From UBA822 sp036336795 (GTDB lineage: Bacteria > Gemmatimonadota > Gemmatimonadetes > Longimicrobiales > Gaopeijiaceae): DNA of 59,868 bases. The position numbers and the translations under genes are program-made. The notes under the pieces are model-generated. The model was given only the letters and a program-made list of their open reading frames with translations, was not told where the DNA came from and did no database searches. The stretch covers positions 1-59,868 of the forward strand of contig JAYZFL010000049.1 in the NCBI GenBank assembly GCA_036336795.1, given 5' to 3'. Of the stretch, positions 53,411 to 59,868 are shown piece after piece. How positions within the stretch are numbered: the first letter of the stretch is position 1; each line of letters begins with the position of its first letter.

Positions 53411-56152
53411 TCAGGCTCCTGGCACTTCTCTGCCAGGTTGATCTGTGCTGGGCTCCTCTTCCCTCAACGGTGCATCGAAGAAACCCTCACTCCGCTCCGC
53501 CCCTCTTGCGACTTCTCCGGTGAAGAGCACGGAGTTGAACAGAGAACGAAAGGTTCCGAAGGGCTGGCCACGCCATTGGGGCCGAAATCCGATCAAGAGG
53601 ACATGGCCTTCACCCAAACGGACATCCAGGGCCGCCGCATACCCATGAAGGTGTTCCTCGCCCACCAGGTACCCCGACAGGAGCGGCGAGCCGGCCTCTT
53701 GATACTTGAGGAGGACGGAACCCTCGAAGCCCTCTTCCGTTGCGAAGACCGGGCCCCGATCGAAGAAGATCTTGGCGCGGGCGGGCATCCCTGCCATCAC
53801 TGGATGAACCACGTCGGCCTGCGCCTCCAGAATGGAGCCAGTCGAGAAAAAGTCCTGCCGGCTGAGTCCCCGCACCACATTCCGAACGGGCAAGTGCAGC
53901 TCGTCGATGACCAGGTCACTGCTCTGGTTCATGGCCACCAGCGTGCCTCCGTCTTTGACAAAAACGTCCAGCGCGCGGATACCCTCCGAGCCCAACCCTC
54001 CGGCGTATTGATCGGGAACAGAACCACGAGCGAAGCCGTCCCGAAGGGATCCGGCACGCTCGGCGGGAAGGATGATTACGTCGTACCGGTCACGCAGGTC
54101 TCCCGCGCGGACATCGGCTTCACGGAGACTCCTGAACGCGAACCCATACTGCTCGAGCAGCCAACGCGACCATCCTTCATCCATGCTCGCTGTCGACGGC
54201 CGGTAGAGGCCGACACGGGCTCGCGGAAGCGGAGAGCCCGCAGCACTGCCCCGCCCAGCCTGGAGAGCTAACTCGTTGACTATGGACTGCGCTTGAGCGT
54301 CAGACAGGCCGGACACCCAATAACGTCCACCGGATGAGGAGGACTCCATCCTCACGCTTCCCCCCAGATCCCAGGCCCGATTGAGTGCACGAAAAGTGTT
54401 GTTCTGAGCGGGATCTAGCGAGAGACTCGAGCCCGAACCCGTGATGCTTCCAGCAGGCGGTTGTATGCCTGCCGCGACCGGGTGGCTATCGAAACCCACC
54501 CCGGGTGCAGAGTCAAAGGATGCCGCGTCGTCGACATCCGCATCCCAGGGGATGGCCTCCCCTCTCACGGCGCGCATCAGTCCACGGATGTCATCTCCGA
54601 GGGGCTCCGTGGCCTCGACCACGGTCACGTCCATCTGATAGGGGAGTGTCCAACCGGCCGCGTCGTATGGTTGCTCAAGCGGACCCTCCGGATAGTCTCG
54701 CAAATCGGGGTATTCCTGAACCGACAGAACCTGTCGCGCGAGCTCCCCAAACTCCTGGTCCATGGGGATCACCCAGGTGCCCTCGCCATAGGCCATACCC
54801 TGGTGCGTCACGGGGGCGGTCAACTCGTAGATGCGAATCCCGTTGAACGCCAGGCGGCGCAAGAGCTCCACTGCTGCCACCGGGTCCCGCTGGTCTTGGG
54901 AGACGAAATAGGCGTAGGGCGACCGCTCCCGATACTTGCGAATGACATCCCGGCCGGACTGATAACGATTGAAAAGCAGTTCTTCCCGGTACTTCGCGGC
55001 GTAGTCGAGAGTCGCCATGGAGCCCGTGAGCATGTAGTCGACCGCATCGCCCAGCCTCCACCAACCCGCCTCCCAGGGGCTCGGGTAGAGCGTCTCTGCT
55101 CTCAGGTCTCTCTTGCTCTCCGGAAAATCGGCTAATGTGTAGAAATGGGGAGTCGCATATCGGTAGAGCGCGGTCTCGGTCCAGAACGCCACCTGGTTTT
55201 GGAGCATCGGCATGTAGTCGACGTAGCCGGGATACCACGCATCGAAGCCCGTCCCCATGTGGGTCGCCCCTACCTGTCCCCTCGACTCCAACAGCTGGGC
55301 GATCGCCATCCCGATCATGTTCACCTCACGGGTCATGATGGGTGGAGTGTACCTGGCGATCGGCTCGGCGAACGGGGGCAGCCAGATCCGAGTGGGAAAC
55401 GGCGCCGTCTGATGGTGCACGTAGATGATCTGTGGCTCCCACTCCCTCCACGTCCGAGCAACCACCCGGGACTCGACCATATTGAGCATGTAAGCGTCGC
55501 GGTTGTTGTCGTGGCCCACGTACTTCTGGTAGAGCCGCGGGAGTGACGCGATCTCGTAGGGCGTGCCCACGTTGGAGTGATACCACTCCGCAACCATGGT
55601 CTGACCATCCGGATTCAACGACGGCCAAAGCACCGTGATGACGTTCTCCCGGATCTCCCGTGTGCGCCGATCTTCACCCGCCACCAAGTCGTACGCCAAC
55701 TGGATCATGTGCTGGGCCCCGGCTACCTCGGTGGCGTGGAGCCCTCCGTTGACGTCGACGATCGCCTTGGCCGTGGACGCCAGCGCGCGCGCCTCTTCGT
55801 CCGTGAGTGAGGCCGGGTCAGCGAAGCGGGCCGCTGTCGCCTTATGCTGCTCGAGGTTCGCCAGGTTCTCCGGCGTCGAGATGACGGCGATGTACCAGGA
55901 GCGTCCCTCGGAAGTCCTTCCGGTCTCCATCATCATCATGCGGTCGCTGGCCGCGTCGAGGCGCTGAAAATAGTCGAGCGACTCTTCGTACGTGGCCAGA
56001 TGGAAATCGGCTCCAGGGCGAAATCCCAACACCGATTCTGGTGTTGGAAGAGACTGCCCCGCCAGTGGAGAATTCAGGGCAATCATGATCGGAAGCGCTA
56101 ATTTAGCGACCGATCTCATCGAAGTCCGAAACTTACGAAAAAAAGCTTTCAT
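53411..56152 (-). CDS. Exported M14-family zinc carboxypeptidase, large
   Basis: 913 residues from ATG 56152, which leads into a signal peptide (LALPIMIALNSPLAG); a TTG at 56185 is open upstream. The M14 zinc ligands are HATE (in NGGLHATEVAGAQ) and a later His in YVHHQTAPFP. After ~400 residues of catalytic domain comes a long C-terminal part with a class-I glutamine-amidotransferase-like stretch (DVIILPAERAGSLRDG, DVFVKDGGTLVAMNQSSD). Such extensions are seen in large secreted M14 proteins, role unknown. Completes a set of exported peptidases (M24, M1, M14). Confidence 0.9.
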   Translation of the reverse strand: MKAFFRKFRTSMRSVAKLALPIMIALNSPLAGQSLPTPESVLGFRPGADFHLATYEESLDYFQRLDAASDRMMMMETGRTSEGRSWYIAVISTPENLANLEQHKATAARFADPASLTDEEARALASTAKAIVDVNGGLHATEVAGAQHMIQLAYDLVAGEDRRTREIRENVITVLWPSLNPDGQTMVAEWYHSNVGTPYEIASLPRLYQKYVGHDNNRDAYMLNMVESRVVARTWREWEPQIIYVHHQTAPFPTRIWLPPFAEPIARYTPPIMTREVNMIGMAIAQLLESRGQVGATHMGTGFDAWYPGYVDYMPMLQNQVAFWTETALYRYATPHFYTLADFPESKRDLRAETLYPSPWEAGWWRLGDAVDYMLTGSMATLDYAAKYREELLFNRYQSGRDVIRKYRERSPYAYFVSQDQRDPVAAVELLRRLAFNGIRIYELTAPVTHQGMAYGEGTWVIPMDQEFGELARQVLSVQEYPDLRDYPEGPLEQPYDAAGWTLPYQMDVTVVEATEPLGDDIRGLMRAVRGEAIPWDADVDDAASFDSAPGVGFDSHPVAAGIQPPAGSITGSGSSLSLDPAQNNTFRALNRAWDLGGSVRMESSSSGGRYWVSGLSDAQAQSIVNELALQAGRGSAAGSPLPRARVGLYRPSTASMDEGWSRWLLEQYGFAFRSLREADVRAGDLRDRYDVIILPAERAGSLRDGFARGSVPDQYAGGLGSEGIRALDVFVKDGGTLVAMNQSSDLVIDELHLPVRNVVRGLSRQDFFSTGSILEAQADVVHPVMAGMPARAKIFFDRGPVFATEEGFEGSVLLKYQEAGSPLLSGYLVGEEHLHGYAAALDVRLGEGHVLLIGFRPQWRGQPFGTFRSLFNSVLFTGEVARGAERSEGFFDAPLREEEPSTDQPGREVPGA

Positions 56153-56394
56153 CAGCTCAATCTCCACACGTCGCTCTACCGCCAATTCTTGCGGACGGCA
56201 GAATCATTCGCCCAATCCTTCGCTTCACACCGTGAGAAAATGGGTGCGACTACCCTGGTCGTACAAGCCTGTGTTAGAGATCACCCCTGTACTCCTCAGG
56301 ATGCTTGTAGGTTCGAGCGGTACCGCAGGAGGGGCCGGGGCCGGTAATTGACCCACGGAAACGGGGCGTTGCCGATACCAAGACCTGACAAGCA

Positions 56395-56799
56395 CTAGCG
56401 AGCAGGACGCTGTAGTTGCTCTCCGTGAAGGTGATCGTAGAAGTCGAACATCTCCCGGTTGTAGTCTTCCGTTCGGGCCCGCTCCAAGGGCTCGATAATC
56501 TCAAAGAGCATCTGCAGACGCTGTGGCATAGTCAGGTGTTGGCGGAGATCGTCCGACTCTAGAAAGCCCCGTGTGCAAAGTTGATGGGTCTTCCGGAAGT
56601 AGGACTTGATGAGGCGGCGGGCAGCATTGATTTTACACCCCTCGTCAGTTTTCGCGAAGAGAGCCGCTGCCCAATCAGGTCCCTGTTCTTGCTTCCACCG
56701 CCTCAATAGTTGCACTGCTTGATAGTACTCGTCCGACCAGAACTGGTCGTGGAGGTGCGAGATGAGAAGGCCGCGCTCCGGAAGGACTGATTGTGTCAT
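56395..56799 (-). CDS. Conserved-looking small protein of unknown function
   Basis: 134 residues, no signal peptide, predominantly helical by eye. I do not recognise a family. It is basic in the middle (ARRLIKSYFRKTHQLC), with acidic C-terminal helices (EIIEPLERARTEDYNREM). The sequence contains WSDEYYQAVQLLRRWKQEQGP, an amphipathic helix. It lies between the M14 gene and the divergently transcribed parvulin gene. ATG 56799 has no strong ribosome binding site. No function is proposed. Confidence 0.55.
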   Translation of the reverse strand: MTQSVLPERGLLISHLHDQFWSDEYYQAVQLLRRWKQEQGPDWAAALFAKTDEGCKINAARRLIKSYFRKTHQLCTRGFLESDDLRQHLTMPQRLQMLFEIIEPLERARTEDYNREMFDFYDHLHGEQLQRPAR

Positions 56800-56943
56800 T
56801 CCACCTCTGGGAATATGAATTATGATCAGACCGAGATCGGGGAGTGCCTCGAGCCGATCTAAGCTGTAACGTGTCCGGTAGTACCGGACCGCGGCAAGTA
56901 CTGTTGTCCTTCGGCCACCCTGATCGAACGAAGGGAGGAAGAC

Positions 56944-57927
56944 CTGGACCGGCTAATCTTATTCGTCGTGCTCCTGCCCACTGTGATGGCGTGCGCCGAC
57001 GATCCGCCAGCACTCAAGATAGGTGAAGTGGCGTTTAGTGAAGTTGAGCTCCTGGGCCTGAACAATGCCCTTAGACTCCAGCTAGCCGAACTCACCGCCT
57101 TTGGCTTGGCAACTGCTCGACAGGAGCTCCACATAGCATTGGCGCCAATACTCGAGAAAGAGACAGATGCCGCTCTGATCAGGCAAGCCGCCGCCGAGCG
57201 ATTGTTGTCCGATCAGAGAATCGACGACCTACACCTCAGGGCACATTACCTGACCAACCCGAAGGTGGAGCTCAAAGTTCGACACATTCTCTTCTTTTCT
57301 GAGCGCTGGCGACCCGACACCCATCGCAGTGAGGCACACGATAAAGCGGAGTCTGCGATTCAACGTCTTGCATCAGGAGAACCGTTTTCGGATGTAGCGA
57401 CTGAGCTTTCTGAGGAGCCGGGCGCCGAGGGGCGCCAAGGTCTCCTCCAGCCTGGTCGGGAGGGTTCATGGGTCCCTGAATTCTGGAACGCCGCCCTCGC
57501 ATTGGAAGTCGGTGACATCAGCCCGGTCGTCGAGACGCAATATGGGTTTCACGTGCTCCGCCTCGAGGGTCGCGAGATCGTGCCATTCGAGGAGGCCCGC
57601 CCCGCAATAGCCTTGGAAGTGGCCAGTCTCATCGGATCGATTGAGGAAGCTGGCCGACACCTAACCCGCAACGACGCTCGTGCTTCAGGTGTAGTGTTGT
57701 CCAAGGCCATGTCGGTAGCAATCATCCGTGAGTGGGACAACCGTTTGCTAGGGTGGAGCACCGTACTGGGGTTTGCTCCAGGACTCACGCCGTCTCAGGT
57801 AAAGGAAAGGGCAAGAGCGGCATTGGGGTCGACTGAACAGCTCGCCACTATAGCGCGAACTGAATTGGAGGCAGTGGGTCCGGAGTTACGGATCGCTTAT
57901 CCGATGGCCTTCGACTCACTCCCTTAG
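56944..57927 (+). CDS. Parvulin-type peptidyl-prolyl isomerase, predicted lipoprotein with CTG start
   Basis: PpiC-type foldase of the cell envelope, about 327 residues. The rotamase domain spans ~residues 105-215: VELKVRHILFF, GEPFSDVATELSEEPG, then PEFWNAALALEVGDISPVVETQYGFHVLRL. The start is ambiguous. GTG 56968 leaves only a truncated signal, while CTG 56944 lies 5-6 bases after GGAGG (56934-56938) and gives DRLILFVVLLPTVMAC, a complete lipoprotein signal with lipobox. I therefore propose CTG initiation. Its ~100 N-terminal and ~100 C-terminal residues are chaperone-like helices. It is transcribed away from the unknown small gene. Confidence 0.88.
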   Translation: MDRLILFVVLLPTVMACADDPPALKIGEVAFSEVELLGLNNALRLQLAELTAFGLATARQELHIALAPILEKETDAALIRQAAAERLLSDQRIDDLHLRAHYLTNPKVELKVRHILFFSERWRPDTHRSEAHDKAESAIQRLASGEPFSDVATELSEEPGAEGRQGLLQPGREGSWVPEFWNAALALEVGDISPVVETQYGFHVLRLEGREIVPFEEARPAIALEVASLIGSIEEAGRHLTRNDARASGVVLSKAMSVAIIREWDNRLLGWSTVLGFAPGLTPSQVKERARAALGSTEQLATIARTELEAVGPELRIAYPMAFDSLP

Positions 57928-58066
57928 AAATGTCATTTCCGCTTAAAGCAGGGGGCGGTTCGAGATTACCGCAGGCTAACCACCTAGTCGCTGAAGATCG
58001 CCGAGAGGCAAGCGCAAAAACCGAAGCGATCGTAACCAACCACGTTCGTCAACCGTAGAACGAACT

Positions 58067-58738
58067 ATGAAGGCTTCAACGAAACGCAAGCTCAGTTTTG
58101 TCGCCGGATTCGTCTCATACTTTGGTGCCCTCTGGTTCCTTTGGGATACAGCCATAGTCTATCCTCTCAAAGTCTTTGTAGTCCTCCTACATGAAATCAG
58201 TCACGCGATTGTCGCGGTGGCAACTGGTGGAACGATCGAACGAATTGTTCTCGATCCTAACCAGGGCGGTGCCTGCTACTGCCCTGGTGGCAACGCATTT
58301 CTAACTCTGTCAGCTGGGTATCTCGGAAGCCTCGCATGGGGAGGGTTGCTAATCGCCGCCGGACAAGCTCAGCGCATCAATAGCCGCTGGGTCACAGGCG
58401 GTGCAGGTCTACTGGTGATGGGGCTCACGCTGGCTTACGTGCGCAGCGCATTCGGATTCGGATTCGGGCTGGCCTTCGGGTTAACTCTCGTCATTGTCGC
58501 AATCAAGCTTTCGGCGACAGTCAATCAAAGTGTTCTACTGACGCTCGGACTCACTAGCTGCCTATACGCGATTTTGGACATCAAGAGCGACATCCTAGAC
58601 CGGCCCGAGCTGCAGTCGGATGCCGCCATGCTCGGCGACGTGACAGGTATGCACACGATTGTATGGGGTGGTCTTTGGATTACAGTCGCCGTTCTCGCTA
58701 GCGCCTGGCTTTTTCAGTGGTCGTACCGGCGAGCCTAA
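58067..58738 (+). CDS. M50-like membrane metalloprotease
   Basis: 223 residues with six or seven hydrophobic helices. HEISHAIVAVATGG provides the zinc HExxH in a membrane helix, as in site-2-protease relatives (M50B-like). The segment LDIKSD in a late helix could supply the third ligand. The short length and absence of a PDZ domain fit the M50B-like group of bacterial and actinobacterial proteins whose substrates are unknown. ATG 58067 has no strong ribosome binding site. It stands 139 bases downstream of the parvulin gene and could form a transcription unit with it. Confidence 0.78.
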   Translation: MKASTKRKLSFVAGFVSYFGALWFLWDTAIVYPLKVFVVLLHEISHAIVAVATGGTIERIVLDPNQGGACYCPGGNAFLTLSAGYLGSLAWGGLLIAAGQAQRINSRWVTGGAGLLVMGLTLAYVRSAFGFGFGLAFGLTLVIVAIKLSATVNQSVLLTLGLTSCLYAILDIKSDILDRPELQSDAAMLGDVTGMHTIVWGGLWITVAVLASAWLFQWSYRRA

Positions 58739-58964
58739 CACTATACGATAACTTGTGTGACCTCTTCCCTTCGAACACCGGATAATGTATTCTGCCGCCC
58801 CCCAGGACCCAGAGTGGATTTCCTTGATCTCACTTCGACGGAACGCTATTTTCCCTTCGACCGAAAGATGGTCTGGGCCGCCCCGGATTCCCAGAGAGGG
58901 AGGAAGGACGCGGACTGCGGGCCCGCGAGCCCGCCGGTGAAAAGCCCACAGTCGACCCGAAATC

Positions 58965-58976
58965 AGGAGGTGATCA
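58965..58976 (+). promoter_or_regulatory. Perfect Shine-Dalgarno sequence
   Basis: AGGAGGTGATCA is complementary to the 3' end of 16S rRNA over about 11 bases. It lies 7 bases (from GGAGG) before TTG 58978. Such an extended match is rare in this window and argues that something is translated here. Confidence 0.6.
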
Positions 58977-58977
58977 A

Positions 58978-59040
58978 TTGTCTAGTCCAAGAATCCTGTC
59001 CAGCCTGGCATGGGCAAGCGATCGCCGCTTCAGTCTGTAG
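58978..59040 (+). CDS. Candidate 20-codon small ORF with TTG start
   Basis: TTG 58978 opens MSSPRILSSLAWASDRRFSL followed by TAG (59038-59040). The same frame continues open for 20 more codons to a TGA at 59101, right before the terminator stem. It resembles nothing I know. The upstream Shine-Dalgarno and downstream terminator make translation plausible, but the peptide may be only a leader. Confidence 0.35.
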   Translation: MSSPRILSSLAWASDRRFSL

Positions 59041-59104
59041 GAGACGAATCGGCTTCAAATGTTCGCGCCATTAGCGGCCATCGCGCCGGGTTGCGACAGA
59101 TGAA

Positions 59105-59146
59105 ACGCGCCGTCGGGTCAGCTGGCCCGACGGCGCGTCATTTTTT
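59105..59146 (+). terminator. Strong intrinsic terminator
   Basis: ACGCGCCGTCGGG at 59105-59117 pairs perfectly with CCCGACGGCGCGT at 59126-59138 (13 bp, 8-base loop TCAGCTGG). It is followed by CATTTTTT. The best terminator in the window, ending whatever plus-strand transcript crosses 58.8-59.1 kb, or the M50-like gene read-through. Confidence 0.92.
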
Positions 59147-59339
59147 CCAGGTCGTGTGTGTGGCATTCAGAATCGGAGCCCACCTCAACTACACATTTCT
59201 CTGGAGAACCCGGCAAATCCCTCTACAACTCACGCTTTTCATCACCACAGGCGCGGCGAAGATGTAGGGTAACACTCCGGGTTAAACTGGCCTGAAACTT
59301 ACCTCTTCACTCCCGGATCCTACTGGCGTCGGCAAGGAG

Positions 59340-59868
59340 TCATCGGGGGAAGTAGTCCGGTTCATTCCCCGGTTTCCATTTGATGTTGCAGCCGACGCTC
59401 GGCAGTTGGTCCGTGGAGATGGACCCACCCTCAAGTAGCGCTTCCACCGCAGCTCCCAAATCGGCTCCGGTGACCGCAACGTCGTTCCCCGGCCGGCTGC
59501 CGTCAAACTGTCCGCGGTACACGAGAAGACGTGCTTGGTCAAAAAGGAAGAAATCGGGTGTGCATGCGGCAGTGTAAGACTTCGCTACTGACTGATCTTC
59601 ATCGAAGAGGTACGGAAACGTGTACCCCGCCTCTTCGGTTTCTCGGGACATCATCTCCGGGCTGTCGGCCGGATGAGTCGTTACATCGTTGGAGTTGATC
59701 CCTACGACAGCGAGTCCCCTTCCCTGGTATTTCCGAATGAAGTTCGCCAGTTCCAGACGAAGATGCTTCACGAAGGGGCAGTGGTTACAGAGAAACATCA
59801 CTAACAGGCCTGTCGCACCAACAAAGCTTTCGACAGATACGATGCGTCCCTCTGTGTCCGGTAGTGCG
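59340..59868 (-). CDS. Thioredoxin-fold (redoxin/AhpC-TSA-like) protein, 5' end outside window
   Basis: At least 175 residues; the gene continues past the right edge. Entering from the edge, the frame reads ALPDTEGRIVSVESF, then a CxxC active site in FLCNHCPFVKHLR. Later come VVGINSNDVTTHPADSPE and AACTPDFFLFD. This is the pattern of the bacterial thioredoxin-like family with CNHCPFVKH, whose members are predicted thiol oxidoreductases or peroxiredoxin relatives. The first ATG in frame (59801) lies within the conserved core, so it is not the true start. No signal peptide can be assessed. Confidence 0.85.
   Translation of the reverse strand, partial: ALPDTEGRIVSVESFVGATGLLVMFLCNHCPFVKHLRLELANFIRKYQGRGLAVVGINSNDVTTHPADSPEMMSRETEEAGYTFPYLFDEDQSVAKSYTAACTPDFFLFDQARLLVYRGQFDGSRPGNDVAVTGADLGAAVEALLEGGSISTDQLPSVGCNIKWKPGNEPDYFPR

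Larger units (their letters stand above)
58739..59339. other. Orphan region with a perfect Shine-Dalgarno, a small frame and a strong terminator
   Basis: About 600 bases with no recognised gene. It holds a GC hairpin (58917-58934), a perfect anti-16S sequence (58965-58976), a 20-codon frame, and an intrinsic terminator (59105-59146), in that order on the plus strand. This looks like a small transcription unit. I compared it by eye with RNase P RNA, tmRNA, SRP RNA and common riboswitches and found no convincing match. From 59147 to the redoxin stop I see nothing. Confidence 0.45.

Noticed and set aside
53321..54271. 316-codon plus-strand frame
   Set aside because: It is entirely antisense to the C-terminal half of the M14 gene and reflects its codon bias.
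58741..59146. RNase P RNA, tmRNA or SRP RNA in the orphan region
   Set aside because: Compared by eye with the conserved cores; only short partial likenesses (for example GAGGAAGGAC) were found.

Overview
The window looks like a chromosomal segment of a free-living, aerobic, Gram-negative-type heterotroph. I infer Gemmatimonadota or a close relative, mainly from the large DUF5916/CBM9-like exported protein, the GldF-GldG fusion followed by a DUF4340 protein, the many exported metallopeptidases, the Omp85-type barrel and the general protein style. No marker gene here proves the phylum. Genes are densely packed and often overlap by 1-4 bases. GTG and TTG starts are frequent. I recognise one tRNA, no rRNA, no insertion sequence, no phage gene and no CRISPR array.

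Layout, left to right. 0-4 kb (minus): the 5' end of an HD-domain protein, then glyS, an SNF-type sodium symporter and nth. 4.1-12.4 kb: an NfuA-like Fe-S carrier and a DoxX-like membrane protein, then a cyclase-family hydrolase, a MatB-like acyl-CoA synthetase and an SSS symporter whose 3' end overlaps a TRAP binding protein. The TRAP permease genes dctQM lie convergent on the other strand. 12.4-15.5 kb (minus): cstA, a 90-residue protein ending in Cys-Cys, and an ArsA/Get3-like ATPase. 15.8-18.2 kb: a DUF1207-like exported protein and an MFS transporter. 18.4-23.1 kb: amino-acid catabolism (ureohydrolase, an apparently circularly permuted D-amino-acid-oxidase-like flavoprotein, APC permease, Thr/Ser dehydratase). 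23.3-26.8 kb: a TauE/SafE-like permease, an Omp85-type barrel and a Tat-exported sulfite-oxidase-type molybdoenzyme. 27.1-31.7 kb: the DUF5916 protein, an alpha/beta hydrolase, tRNA-Ala(TGC) and a Cys/Met-metabolism PLP enzyme. 31.8-37.2 kb: a RidA-like lipoprotein, a periplasmic asparaginase coupled to a cupredoxin-like protein and an unknown secreted protein, and a haem-c/propeller lipoprotein. 37.5-40.0 kb (minus): a translationally coupled plsC, Tam41-like nucleotidyltransferase and CDP-alcohol phosphatidyltransferase. 40.3-43.0 kb: a TPR protein and a CDF metal exporter. 43.2-49.4 kb: a Gld-type ABC operon. 49.4-56.2 kb (minus): exported M24, M1 and M14 peptidases plus an SDR. 56.4-59.9 kb: an unknown small protein, a parvulin lipoprotein, an M50-like membrane protease, an orphan region with a strong terminator, and a thioredoxin-fold protein running off the right edge.

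How the genes work together: most of the segment serves uptake and breakdown of amino acids, peptides and organic acids. Exported peptidases, an asparaginase, several carboxylate or amino-acid transporters, and PLP and flavin enzymes feed central metabolism. The most unusual pieces are the three-gene phospholipid operon with what resembles a mitochondrial-type CDP-diacylglycerol synthase, the permuted oxidase, and the cstA/CC-tail/ArsA-like module. All functional calls come from reading motifs and from family knowledge; no search was run.
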